Assembly (NCBI RefSeq): GCF_039536205.1
Contig: NZ_BAAAYL010000001.1
Coordinates: forward strand, 2,418,001 to 2,482,000
DNA from: Streptomyces sannanensis
GTDB lineage: Bacteria; Actinomycetota; Actinomycetes; Streptomycetales; Streptomycetaceae
DNA length: 64,000 bases
Direction: 5' to 3'
Shown: positions 45,563-54,414 of the stretch, in pieces
Layout: the number at the start of each line of letters is the position of its first letter
Numbering within the stretch: the stretch's first letter is position 1
Position numbers and translations under genes: made by a program
The notes under the pieces: model-generated
Database searches by the model: none
Told to the model about the DNA's origin: nothing
Seen by the model: the letters and a program-made list of their open reading frames with translations, nothing else

Positions 45563-46828
45563 ATGAAGCTGACCGTCGTGGGTGGCGGATCCACCTACAC
45601 CCCCGAGTTGATCGACGGCTTCGCACGGCTCAGGGACACGCTTCCCATCGGCGAGCTGGTGCTCGTCGACCCGGCCACCGACCGTCTCGAGCTGGTGGGC
45701 GGCCTGGCCCGGCGGATCTTCGCCAGGCAGGGCCACCCCGGCGTCATCACCACGACCAGCGACCTGGACGCCGGTGTCGCGGACGCAGACGCGGTGCTGC
45801 TCCAGTTGCGCGTGGGCGGGCAGGCGGCACGCAACCAGGATGAGACCTGGCCGCTGGAGTGCGGCTGCGTGGGGCAGGAGACCACGGGCGCGGGCGGCCT
45901 CGCCAAGGCGCTGCGCACGGTGCCGGTGGTGCTCGACATCGCGGAGCGGGTGCGGCACGCCAACCCCGACGCCTGGATCATCGACTTCACCAACCCGGTG
46001 GGGATCGTGACCCGCGCACTGCTGCGCGAAGGGCACAAGGCCGTGGGCCTGTGCAATGTGGCGATCGGCCTCCAGCGCAAGTTCGCCCGGCTGCTGGACG
46101 TGGCGCCGGGCGAGGTGCACCTCGACCATGTCGGGCTCAACCACCTCACCTGGGAGCTGGGCGTACGGCTCGGCGGGCCGGACGGCGAGGACGTCCTGCC
46201 GAAGCTGCTCGCCGAGCACGGCGAGACGATCGCCGCCGATCTGCGTCTGCCGCGCCCGCTGCTTGACCGGCTGGGCGTCGTCCCCTCGTACTACCTGCGC
46301 TACTACTACACGCACGACGAGGTCGTACGGGAGCTGCGCACCAAGCCGTCGCGGGCCGCCGAGGTCGCCGCGATGGAGAAGGAACTCCTGGAGATGTACG
46401 GCGACCCGTCGCTGGACGAGAAGCCTCAACTGCTCGCCAAGCGCGGTGGCGCCTTCTACTCGGAGGCGGCCGTGGACCTGGCGTCCGCGCTGCTCGGCGG
46501 GGCCGGCAGCCCGGCGCAGGTCGTCAACACGTTCAACAACGGCACGCTCCCCTTCCTCGCCGACGACGCGGTGATCGAGGTCCAGGCACGTATCGACGCC
46601 TCCGGCGTCACTCCGCTCGCCGTGCCGCGGCTCGACCCGCTGTACGCCGGGCTGATCGCGAACGTCACGGCCTACGAGGACCTGGCGCTGGACGCCGCCC
46701 TGCGCGGCGGCCGGGACCGGGTGGTCCGCGCGCTCCTCGCCCACCCTCTGATCGGACAGTACGAGTACGCGGAGGCGCTCACCGACCGGCTGATCGCGCA
46801 CAACCGGGAGCACCTCGCGTGGGCGTGA
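45563..46828 (+). CDS. GH4 family 6-phospho-beta-glucosidase
   Basis: 421 residues. NAD-binding MKLTVVGGGSTYTPELI at the N-terminus, DFTNPVGIVT, the metal-binding Cys in VGLCNVAIGL and His in VGLNHLTWELG; these identify NAD+/Mn2+-dependent GH4 enzymes, here of the phospho-beta-glucosidase branch. The ATG at 45563 starts exactly at the Rossmann strand; the frame extends 44 codons upstream to an ATG at 45431 (MAAETPAAHWQALL), which has no family similarity. Overlaps the downstream kinase gene by 10 bp, so substrate phosphorylation and hydrolysis may be coupled. Confidence 0.9.
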   Translation: MKLTVVGGGSTYTPELIDGFARLRDTLPIGELVLVDPATDRLELVGGLARRIFARQGHPGVITTTSDLDAGVADADAVLLQLRVGGQAARNQDETWPLECGCVGQETTGAGGLAKALRTVPVVLDIAERVRHANPDAWIIDFTNPVGIVTRALLREGHKAVGLCNVAIGLQRKFARLLDVAPGEVHLDHVGLNHLTWELGVRLGGPDGEDVLPKLLAEHGETIAADLRLPRPLLDRLGVVPSYYLRYYYTHDEVVRELRTKPSRAAEVAAMEKELLEMYGDPSLDEKPQLLAKRGGAFYSEAAVDLASALLGGAGSPAQVVNTFNNGTLPFLADDAVIEVQARIDASGVTPLAVPRLDPLYAGLIANVTAYEDLALDAALRGGRDRVVRALLAHPLIGQYEYAEALTDRLIAHNREHLAWA

Positions 46829-47805
46829 CGGCGGCGGTACTGGCGATCGACGCCGGCAACAGCAAGACCGATGTGGCGCTGCTCGGCGCGGACGGCCGCG
46901 TCCTCGGAACGGCACGGGGCGGCGGCTTCCGGCCGCCGGCGGTCGGGGTCGAGGCGGCGCTCGACACGCTGGCGGAGACGGTGGCCCGGGCCGCGGAGGC
47001 GGCGGGGGCCATGCGGAATCCGCTCGCCTCCCATGTCTCCGCCTGCCTCGCCAACGCCGATCTTCCGGTGGAGGAACGGGAACTGACGGAGGCTCTGGCG
47101 GCACGCGGCTGGGGCAGGACCGTACGGGTCCTCAACGACACCTTCGCGGTCCTGCGGGCCGGCCTGCCCGCCGGAGCCGAACCGCGCGGGGTCGCGGTGG
47201 TCTGCGGAGCGGGCATCAACTGCGTCGGGATGACCCCCGACGGACGCACCGCCCGCTTCCCCGCCATCGGCAGGATCTCGGGCGACTGGGGCGGCGGCGG
47301 GGGCCTCGCGGACGAGGCGCTGTGGTTCGCGGCCCGCGCGGAGGACGGCCGGGGCGAGCCCACCGCACTGGCCGCGGCGCTGCCCGCGCACTTCGGGCTT
47401 CCGTCGATGTACGCGCTGATCGAGGCGCTGCATCTGGGGCGTATCGCGCCCTCCCGCAGGCACGAACTGGCCCCGGTGCTCTTCTCGGTGGCCGCGGACG
47501 GTGATTCGGTGGCCCGGGCGGTGGTGGACCGTCAGGCCGACGAGATCGTGGCCATGGCCACCGTCGCGCTGGGCCGGCTGGGGCTGCTCGACGAGGCGAC
47601 ACCGGTGCTGCTCGGCGGCAGTGTGCTGGCGGCCCGCCATCCGCAACTGGACGACCGCATCGTCGCGTTGCTCGCCCGGCGGGCCCCCAGGGCGGTCCCG
47701 CTGGTGGTGACCGCCCCACCGGTGCTCGGTGCGGCCCTGCTGGGCCTGGACCGGGTGGCCGCCCCGGCGACGGCGCACGCCGCGCTGCGCGTGCACTACG
47801 CGTGA
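46819..47805 (+). CDS. BadF/BcrA-type ATPase, probable N-acetylglucosamine kinase
   Basis: 328 residues, ASKHA fold: phosphate loop LAIDAGNSKTDVAL, VCGAGINCVGM, SGDWGGGGGLADEAL and adenosine loop LLGGSVLAAR. Members next to glycosidases phosphorylate amino sugars or glucose, and the preceding GH4 gene supports a sugar kinase role over the benzoyl-CoA reductase activators of the same family. GTG at 46819 has GGGAG 8 bp upstream; GTG 46825, overlapping the GH4 stop as GTGA, is an alternative. Confidence 0.85.
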   Translation: MGVTAAVLAIDAGNSKTDVALLGADGRVLGTARGGGFRPPAVGVEAALDTLAETVARAAEAAGAMRNPLASHVSACLANADLPVEERELTEALAARGWGRTVRVLNDTFAVLRAGLPAGAEPRGVAVVCGAGINCVGMTPDGRTARFPAIGRISGDWGGGGGLADEALWFAARAEDGRGEPTALAAALPAHFGLPSMYALIEALHLGRIAPSRRHELAPVLFSVAADGDSVARAVVDRQADEIVAMATVALGRLGLLDEATPVLLGGSVLAARHPQLDDRIVALLARRAPRAVPLVVTAPPVLGAALLGLDRVAAPATAHAALRVHYA

Positions 47806-47816
47806 CGGTTGTCCCC

Positions 47817-47857
47817 GATCGTCGGACGGGCCGGGAGTTCCGGCCGGTCCGATGATC
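47817..47857. terminator. Hairpin after sugar kinase gene
   Basis: GATCGTCGGACGGGCCGG pairs with CCGGCCGGTCCGATGATC around GAGTT (15 of 18). Probably ends the GH4-kinase transcript; the rest of the gap to 48050 presumably carries the promoter of the kinase locus. Confidence 0.65.
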
Positions 47858-48049
47858 TTGGGCTGCCCCGGCGGAACCGGACTGATCGGCACGACGTGTA
47901 CAAGGGGGGAGTGCGAACGGCGGGGCACCATCAAGATCGCGGCATTCATGGTGTGAATGTCGGTCACGGCCGCCATACTGCTTGCCGGACTTGCTCGTCC
48001 TCCGGCCGAACGGGAGACGGACACCGTCAGTGACCTAGGGGGAGGTCAA

Positions 48050-49393
48050 GTGGCATACCCACCGAGTGTGCTCGAGGAGCGGCCGCCGACGCGCGGCGGC
48101 TGGGCCGAGTCGAAGGACCGGCTGCGCACCGCCACGACGACCGAGCCCGGACGGCTGTGGCTCATCGGGGCCGTGGTGGCGCCGCTGGTGGTGGCGTTCG
48201 GCGTGATGACCTCCTGGCAGGTCGCGGACCGTGCGGCCTCCGCGGACGACGTGGTGCGCCACAGCCAGCCGCTCAGCGCGGACGCCGCGAGCATCTATCG
48301 CTCGCTCGCGGACGCGGACACCGCCGCGGCGGGCGGCTTCCTGGCGGGCGCGCAGGAGCCCGCCGAGGTGCACGCGCGGTACGAGAAGGACATCGCGACC
48401 GCGTCCCGGCTGCTGGTGAAGGCCGCGGCCAATACGGACGTTTCGAGCGACTCCGGCCGGCAGATAGCCCGGCTGAACGAACAACTTCCGCGCTACACCG
48501 GCCTGATCGAACGGGCCAGGGCCAACAACCGGCAGGGGCTTCCGCTCGGCGGCGCCTATCTGCGGTACGCCAACGAGCAGATGACCGACGAGTTGCTGCC
48601 GGCGGCCGAGAAGCTGTACCAGGCCGAGACGGCCCGGCTCGGCCGCGACCGGTCCGACGCCCGCACCTGGCCGTTCCTCGCACTCGCCGTCGGGGTGCCG
48701 GCGCTCGCCGTGCTCGTCTGGGCCCAACTGCGCGACTACCGCCGCACGAACCGGGTGTTCAACCGGGGGCTGCTCGCCGCCACCGCCGCGGCCGTGGTGG
48801 TCCTGCTGTGGCTGGTGGTCGGGCACGCGGTGGCCAGGGCGGAGCTCGACTCCGCCCACGAGCACGGCCAGAAGTCGCTGAAGGTGCTCAACGAGGCGCG
48901 GATCAGCTCCCTCAAGGCCCGCGCCAACGAGAACCTCACCCTGGTCGCCCGGGGCGCCGTGCTCACCGCCGACGGCAAGGACAAGTACGAGACGGACTAC
49001 GCGGCCGGCATGAAGGTGCTCGGCGAACGGCTCGAGGCCGCCGGGAAGCTCGCCGACGACGGTGCGGGCCGCGGACCGGTGACCGAGGCCGTCGCGAAGG
49101 TCAAGGAGTGGCGCGAACGTCACGGCAAGGCCCGTGACACCGACGACAGCGGTGACTACAACGGCGCTCTGAAGCTGGTCATCGGCGACAAGAAGTCCAC
49201 CGGCCAGTCCTTCGACGGCGTGGACGCGGCGCTGGAGCGGGCGCTCGCCCATGAGCAGCGCGAGTTCACCCGCGCCGCGGAGGACGGACGGGGCGCACTG
49301 ACCGGGCTGCCCGCCGGAGCGCCGGCGCTGGCGCTGCTGGGCGCGGCGGCCGCCGGGGTCGGCATCAGCCGCAGGCTCGCGGAGTACAGGTGA
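48050..49393 (+). CDS. GlnX-like four-TM sensor protein
   Basis: 447 residues. Four hydrophobic segments (about 40-60 LWLIGAVVAPLVVAFGVMTS; 205-225 PFLALAVGVPALAVLVWAQL; 240-260 GLLAATAAAVVVLLWLVVG; 425-440 ALALLGAAAAGVG) frame two helical extracytoplasmic domains (60-200 and 260-420). This layout, directly before a solute-binding protein and a PknG kinase, is that of mycobacterial GlnX, which passes the GlnH signal to PknG. GTG at 48050 has GGGGGAGG five bases upstream. Its stop overlaps the next start (GTGA). First gene of the seven-gene locus. Confidence 0.8.
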   Translation: MAYPPSVLEERPPTRGGWAESKDRLRTATTTEPGRLWLIGAVVAPLVVAFGVMTSWQVADRAASADDVVRHSQPLSADAASIYRSLADADTAAAGGFLAGAQEPAEVHARYEKDIATASRLLVKAAANTDVSSDSGRQIARLNEQLPRYTGLIERARANNRQGLPLGGAYLRYANEQMTDELLPAAEKLYQAETARLGRDRSDARTWPFLALAVGVPALAVLVWAQLRDYRRTNRVFNRGLLAATAAAVVVLLWLVVGHAVARAELDSAHEHGQKSLKVLNEARISSLKARANENLTLVARGAVLTADGKDKYETDYAAGMKVLGERLEAAGKLADDGAGRGPVTEAVAKVKEWRERHGKARDTDDSGDYNGALKLVIGDKKSTGQSFDGVDAALERALAHEQREFTRAAEDGRGALTGLPAGAPALALLGAAAAGVGISRRLAEYR

Positions 49394-50475
49394 GACGGGT
49401 GGCAGGGGGCGACATGACCAGGACCGGCTGGACCGGAGGGCTGCGCGGGAAAGAAGAAGGGCGCGAAGCGCTTCCTTGGAAGGGCGGTGGTGGGCGACGG
49501 GCGGGCGGGGCGGCCGGAATGGCCGTGGCGTGCGCGGTCACCGCCACGGCGGTACTGCTGCCGCTCACGGCCCGGGACGACGGCGGGCACTCCGCGCCCG
49601 TGCGGCAGAGCGTGGCCCGGGCGGTGCCCGCGAAGGCCGACACCTGCAAGGACCCCGAGGCCAGTCTGCGGCCGTCGGCCGCGGACGGGCCGACCGTCGC
49701 GCGCATCAAGCAGCGCGGCAAGCTGATCGCGGGCGTCGACCAGAACAGCTTCCGCTGGGGCTACCGCAATCCGGCGACCAGCACCCTCGAGAATCCTGCG
49801 ACCAGCAACCTCGAGGGGTTCGACATCGACCTCGTACGGGCCATCGCCGAGGACATCCTGGGCGACCCGAACGCGGTGATCTACCGCGCGATACCGACCA
49901 ACCAGCGCATCGAGGCGCTCCAGAAGGACAAGGTCGACATCGTGGTCCGCACGATGACGATCAACTGCAAGCGGATCGAGCAAGTCGCTTTCTCCACCGC
50001 CTACTTCCAGGCCGGGCAGCAGGTGCTGGCCCCCAAGGCATCGAAGATCACAGGATATGACTCCTCGCTCCGGGGCAAGAAGATCTGTACGGCCAAGGGT
50101 TCGACGGCGTACGACGCGTTGAAGGCCAAGTCGTTCGGAGCCCTCTTCGACGGAGACCGGTACACCGTGCCCAATCAGCTGGACTGCCTGGTCAGGCTGC
50201 AACTGGGGCTGGCCGACGCGGTGGTGACGGACAACGCCCTGGCGGCGGGACAGGCGGCACAGGACCCGGCGGTCGAGCTCAAGGGAAGGCCGTTCACGAC
50301 CGAGTACTACGGAGTGGCCACCAAACTCGGCAACGACGATCTGGTCCGCCGCGTGAACAAGGTGCTCGACGGGTATCGCGCGAGCGGTGCGTGGATGCGG
50401 GCCTACCAGAAGTGGCTGGCCACCGACCTGCCCCGGATATCGGCGCCTCCGGCACCGAAGTACCGGGACAATTGA
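49390..50475 (+). CDS. glnH: GlnH-like solute-binding protein
   Basis: 361 residues, periplasmic-binding-protein type 2 fold: RIKQRGKLIAGVDQNSFRWG, EGFDIDLVRAIAEDILG, DIVVRTMTINCKRIEQVAFS and ADAVVTDNALAAGQ. Likely an aspartate/glutamate-type sensor by analogy with the mycobacterial operon. The head is a hydrophobic segment (GMAVACAVTATAVLLPLTA) without a good lipobox, so it may be membrane-anchored rather than a lipoprotein. An 8-residue tandem duplication lies just before the EGFDID strand. No ABC permease or ATPase is adjacent, supporting a sensing role. ATG 49414 with AGGGGG is an alternative start. Confidence 0.85.
   Translation: MRRVAGGDMTRTGWTGGLRGKEEGREALPWKGGGGRRAGGAAGMAVACAVTATAVLLPLTARDDGGHSAPVRQSVARAVPAKADTCKDPEASLRPSAADGPTVARIKQRGKLIAGVDQNSFRWGYRNPATSTLENPATSNLEGFDIDLVRAIAEDILGDPNAVIYRAIPTNQRIEALQKDKVDIVVRTMTINCKRIEQVAFSTAYFQAGQQVLAPKASKITGYDSSLRGKKICTAKGSTAYDALKAKSFGALFDGDRYTVPNQLDCLVRLQLGLADAVVTDNALAAGQAAQDPAVELKGRPFTTEYYGVATKLGNDDLVRRVNKVLDGYRASGAWMRAYQKWLATDLPRISAPPAPKYRDN
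49768..49815 (+). repeat. 24-bp tandem duplication in glnH-like gene
   Basis: Two adjacent 24-bp units (22 of 24 identical) encode NPATSTLE and NPATSNLE. The usual family sequence has one such linker before GFDIDLV, so the loop near the ligand cleft is lengthened by eight residues. Confidence 0.85.
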
Positions 50476-50512
50476 GCGTGTTGGCCGATCGGAGAGGCAG
50501 GAGAGGCAAGAG

Positions 50513-51820
50513 ATGGGCGTCACGGATCCCGCCGGGCCGGTGATGGACCGGGACGAGGTGGACCGTACGCTGGCGCGGCTCGCCGCGGAGCACGAGGCGA
50601 TCGAGACCTCGCTCCTCGCGCTCCAGGACCACGCGGGCCGCCGGCTTCTGGAGGGCGCCGCGCTCACCGGCGTCACCGAGGACCGCTGGGCCTCCACCGA
50701 GCAGTCCATCTCGCTGCTGTGGACGTACTTCGACACCTACAGCACGGCCCTGAACGACGCCCGGGAGCTGCGCTCGAGACGCCGCTGGTCGTCCCGCGAC
50801 GATCTGGTGCAGCTCACCGAGCGGCTGCGCGGCCGGAGCATCACCGTCGCCGGGGCCGCGGCGCAGCACGCGCCCACGCTCACCGGACCGGCCAGGCTCA
50901 CCGAGCGGTTCACGCTCCAGGAGCTGGTGGACCGGATGAACGAGTTGTACGCGCAGTCGCTGGACCTGGTCGTGGCGGCCGACGCGGTGTGGTCGGCGCT
51001 GCCCGCCCGGATCGATCTCCTCGCCGCGGAGCTGCACCGCACCCGTACGCTGGCGCATTCGGTCGGCGTACGCCCCGGGGAGCACCCCTCGGGCGACGAC
51101 CTCGAATCGATCACGCGCGAACTGTCCGCGCTGCGCGCCCAGGTGGTGTCGGACCCGCTCGCCTTCTGGGCACCCGTGCCGGGTGCCTCGGCGCCCGGCA
51201 GCGGCAGGCCCGACACGGAGCGGTACGACAGGGCGGCCCGCGCCCTGGAGGACATACGGCGCGAGATCGAGGCCGTGCTCACCGTGCGCCAGGACGCCGA
51301 ACAGCGGCTGATCCGGCTGCGGGACGTGCTCTCGCGCGCCGACCGCACCCTGGCCGAGGCGCGGGTGGCCCGCGGCGAGGTCCTGGCGAAGATCGCCGCC
51401 TCCGAGGTGCCTGTGGTCAGTGGTCCGCCCACGGCGCTGCAGGAGCGGCTGGCGGCGGCCGCGGAGTACCGCAGGCACGCGCAGTGGCACCGGCTCTCCC
51501 CGCTGCTGGAGTCCCTGGAGCGGGAGGCCGAGGACGAACTGCAGCGGGCCCGCGAGTCGTTGACGGCGGTCACCGCTCCGCTGGCGGTCCGCGCCGAACT
51601 GCGCGGCCGTCTCGACGCGTACAAGGCGAAGGTCGCCCGGCACGGCATGGCCGAGGACCGGCTGCTGATCGAGCGGTACGACGCGGCGCGCAGGATGCTC
51701 TGGAGCGCGCCCTGCGATCTGCGCGTCGCCGAGCAGGCGGTGCTGCGCTATCAGCAGGCCGCGGCGGAGGTTCTGGCTCCGCGGCAGTACGGTCCCGAGG
51801 ACCGCAGGGGGGATTCATGA
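50513..51820 (+). CDS. Coiled-coil protein of the PknG locus, unknown function
   Basis: 435 residues, almost wholly helical with heptad-like stretches (DEVDRTLARLAAEHEAIETS; RAARALEDIRREIEAVLTVR; LRDVLSRADRTLAEARVARG; LLESLEREAEDELQRARESL). No TM segment, signal peptide or Cys. The ATG at 50513 (MGVTDPAGPVMDRD) follows AGGAGAGG; the ATGA overlap with pknG at the end means translational coupling. Position between sensor and kinase genes suggests an adaptor linking GlnX/GlnH to PknG. I recognise no named domain. Confidence 0.8.
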   Translation: MGVTDPAGPVMDRDEVDRTLARLAAEHEAIETSLLALQDHAGRRLLEGAALTGVTEDRWASTEQSISLLWTYFDTYSTALNDARELRSRRRWSSRDDLVQLTERLRGRSITVAGAAAQHAPTLTGPARLTERFTLQELVDRMNELYAQSLDLVVAADAVWSALPARIDLLAAELHRTRTLAHSVGVRPGEHPSGDDLESITRELSALRAQVVSDPLAFWAPVPGASAPGSGRPDTERYDRAARALEDIRREIEAVLTVRQDAEQRLIRLRDVLSRADRTLAEARVARGEVLAKIAASEVPVVSGPPTALQERLAAAAEYRRHAQWHRLSPLLESLEREAEDELQRARESLTAVTAPLAVRAELRGRLDAYKAKVARHGMAEDRLLIERYDAARRMLWSAPCDLRVAEQAVLRYQQAAAEVLAPRQYGPEDRRGDS

Positions 51821-54411
51821 GCGACATCACCACGGCCGGCTGCCAGCGTCCCGGATGCGCGGGCTCGTACGAGGACATGGGCGGCGGTGAGCTGTACTGC
51901 GACACCTGCGGTCTGGCCCCGGTGGTCTCGCGATTGGGGTCTCCCCTGCTCGAGCGCAGCCGAGAGCTCGGGGAAGGCCTGGCCGGCTCGCCGTCCACCG
52001 GCGTGGCGGCCGGCAGCGCGGGGTCGTCGTCCCAGTCGTCCGCGCGCTCCGCCCGCTCCTCCTCCCGTTCGCAGAGCTCCCGGCGTTCGGTCTCCGGTCG
52101 CCTGTCCCGTTCGGTGTCGGGCACGTCCACGGCCCGCTCGGTCTCGGTGCGCAGCTCCGGATCCTCCTCGGCCGCGTCCGCGCGCAACCGGCTCGGCGCC
52201 GGTCTGGTCTCCGTACCGGAGGTGCCGCGCCCCGATCCGCGCGCCGAGGTGATGGAGAACCCCGAGGTCCCCGAGCGCAAGCGGTTCTGCTCGCGCTCCG
52301 ACTGCGGTGCCCCGGTGGGCCGGGCGCGCGGCGACCGTCCGGGCCGCACGGAAGGTTTCTGCACCAAGTGCGGTCATCCGTACTCCTTCGTGCCCAAGCT
52401 GCGCGCCGGTGACATCGTGCACGGGCAGTACGAGGTCATGGGCTGTCTGGCGCACGGGGGCCTCGGCTGGATCTATCTCGCGGTGGATCGCGCGGTCTCC
52501 GACCGCTGGGTGGTGCTCAAGGGCCTGCTGGACACGGGCGACCAGGACGCCATGGCCGCGGCGATCTCCGAGCGGCGCTTCCTCGCCGAGATCGAGCACT
52601 CCAACATCGTCCGCATCTACAACTTCGTCGAGCACCTCGACCAGCGGACGGGCTCCCTGGACGGGTACATCGTCATGGAGTACGTCGGCGGCAAGTCGCT
52701 CAAGGAGATCGCCAACGAGCGGCGCGGCCCGGACGGACGGCGTGACCCACTGCCGGTCGAGCAGGCCTGTGCGTACGGGATCGAGGCCCTGGAGGCACTC
52801 GGGCATCTGCACAACAGGAAACTGCTGTACTGCGACTTCAAGGTCGACAACGCCATCCAGACCGAGGACCAGCTCAAGCTCATCGACATGGGCGCGGTCC
52901 GCAGGATGGACGACGACGAGTCCGCGATCTACGGAACAGTGGGCTACCAGGCCCCCGAGGTCGCCGAGGTCGGCCCGTCCGTCGCCTCCGACCTGTACAC
53001 GGTCGCGCGCACGCTGGCCGTGCTGACCTTCGACTTCCAGGGCTACACGAACGTCTACGCGGACAGCCTGCCCGAGCCGGACGACATCGAGGTCTTCCGG
53101 ACGTACGAGTCGTTCTACCGCCTGCTGGTACGGGCCACCGACCCCGACCCGGCCCGGCGGTTCGCCTCGGCGTCCGAGATGGCGGAGCAGCTGACGGGTG
53201 TGCTGCGCGAGGTCGTCTCGCTGCAGACCGGACGTCCGCGCCCCGCGCTGTCCACCCTGTTCGGCCCGGAGGTCCGGGTCACGGACACCGAACTGTTCGC
53301 CGAACTGACGGGCGACGCCTCGAGGCTGGGCGCGCGTGCGGACCGGCCACGGCGCGCGGCCAGGAGCGAGCAGCCGGGCCCGCGCCGGGTGGGCGCCGCC
53401 ACGGCTGCCGGGCTCGCGTTCAAGCCGACGCAGACCGCGGCCGTCCCCGCGCCGCGGAGCGCCGGCGTTCCCGGGCACCCGGGACCGTACCTCGCCGCGC
53501 TCGACGGCCCCGCCACCTCGCTCGCGCTGCCGGTGCCGCGGGTCGACCCGGGGGATCCCAACGCCGTGTTCCTCGCGGGGCTCATGACCTCCGCACCGGC
53601 CGAGCTGATCACCGCGCTCCAGGCCGCCCCGGCCCGCTCCGCCGAGCGGCAGCTGCGAGAGCTGCGGGCCCGGCTGGAGACGGGCGACACACAGGCGGCC
53701 GGGCGGACGCTGGCGGAGCTGGAGGCGGAACGCCCGGACGACTGGCGGGTGGTCTGGTACCGCGGTGTCACCTCCCTCGTCACCGGCGATCACGAGCACG
53801 CCGCGCTGTCCTTCGACGCGGTCTACGACGCCTTCCCCGGCGAGCCGGCCCCCAAGCTGGCCCTGGGCGTCTGCGCCGAGGTGCTCGGCCAGCTGGACAA
53901 CGCCGCCGAGTACTACCGGCTCGTGTGGAGCACCGACCCGAGCTATGTCAGCGCCGCGTTCGACCTGGCCCGGGTCCAGCTCGCGGCGGGCGACCGGGCC
54001 GGCGCCGTGCGCACCCTGGAGTCGGTGCCGGAGGCGTCGATCCACTACACGGCGGCACGGGTGGCCGCCGTACGGGCCAGGCTGCGCCACCGCGACCCGC
54101 ACGAGCCGCTGCTGGGCGATCTGCGGGCAGCCGCGGAACAGGTGGAGGCCCTGAAGGGCTTCGGCCTGGACGCGGTGCGCCGCGAGCAGCTGTCCACCGA
54201 AGTACTGGGCACGGCGCTGGACTGGGTGCTGTCCGGGAACGTGCCCGGCGGAGCCGGCCCGCGACTGCTCGGCTGTGAACTCGAAGAGCGTGGCCTGCGG
54301 TTCGGCCTGGAACGCTCGTACCGCGTACTCGCCCGGCTCGCGCAGCGCGGCGAGGAGCGGATCGACCTGGTGGAACGGGCCAACCGGTTCCGCCCCCGGA
54401 CATGGGTGTGA
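51817..54411 (+). CDS. pknG: PknG-type Ser/Thr protein kinase
   Basis: 864 residues. A zinc ribbon (Cys9, 14, 28, 31), a long Ser/Arg-rich linker (about 40-130), a rubredoxin-like four-Cys motif (Cys158, 163, 182, 185), then the kinase domain: glycine loop AHGGLGWIY (212-220), Lys235 (WVVLKG), catalytic Asp340 in LYCDFKVDN (no HRD Arg, as in PknG), and DMG for DFG. Residues about 540-860 form TPR-like repeats (WYRGVTSLVTGDHEHAALSF, LALGVCAEVLGQLDNAAEYY). This order defines PknG; the extra N-terminal ribbon is longer than the mycobacterial form. Soluble. ATGA overlap upstream; PP2C gene starts 3 bp after the stop. Confidence 0.93.
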   Translation: MSDITTAGCQRPGCAGSYEDMGGGELYCDTCGLAPVVSRLGSPLLERSRELGEGLAGSPSTGVAAGSAGSSSQSSARSARSSSRSQSSRRSVSGRLSRSVSGTSTARSVSVRSSGSSSAASARNRLGAGLVSVPEVPRPDPRAEVMENPEVPERKRFCSRSDCGAPVGRARGDRPGRTEGFCTKCGHPYSFVPKLRAGDIVHGQYEVMGCLAHGGLGWIYLAVDRAVSDRWVVLKGLLDTGDQDAMAAAISERRFLAEIEHSNIVRIYNFVEHLDQRTGSLDGYIVMEYVGGKSLKEIANERRGPDGRRDPLPVEQACAYGIEALEALGHLHNRKLLYCDFKVDNAIQTEDQLKLIDMGAVRRMDDDESAIYGTVGYQAPEVAEVGPSVASDLYTVARTLAVLTFDFQGYTNVYADSLPEPDDIEVFRTYESFYRLLVRATDPDPARRFASASEMAEQLTGVLREVVSLQTGRPRPALSTLFGPEVRVTDTELFAELTGDASRLGARADRPRRAARSEQPGPRRVGAATAAGLAFKPTQTAAVPAPRSAGVPGHPGPYLAALDGPATSLALPVPRVDPGDPNAVFLAGLMTSAPAELITALQAAPARSAERQLRELRARLETGDTQAAGRTLAELEAERPDDWRVVWYRGVTSLVTGDHEHAALSFDAVYDAFPGEPAPKLALGVCAEVLGQLDNAAEYYRLVWSTDPSYVSAAFDLARVQLAAGDRAGAVRTLESVPEASIHYTAARVAAVRARLRHRDPHEPLLGDLRAAAEQVEALKGFGLDAVRREQLSTEVLGTALDWVLSGNVPGGAGPRLLGCELEERGLRFGLERSYRVLARLAQRGEERIDLVERANRFRPRTWV

Positions 54412-54414
54412 TCG

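Noticed and set aside
46819..47805. Activator of benzoyl-CoA or 2-hydroxyglutaryl-CoA dehydratase (BadF family).
   Set aside because: No iron-sulfur Cys and no dehydratase genes nearby; the overlap with a GH4 glycosidase gene points to a sugar kinase.
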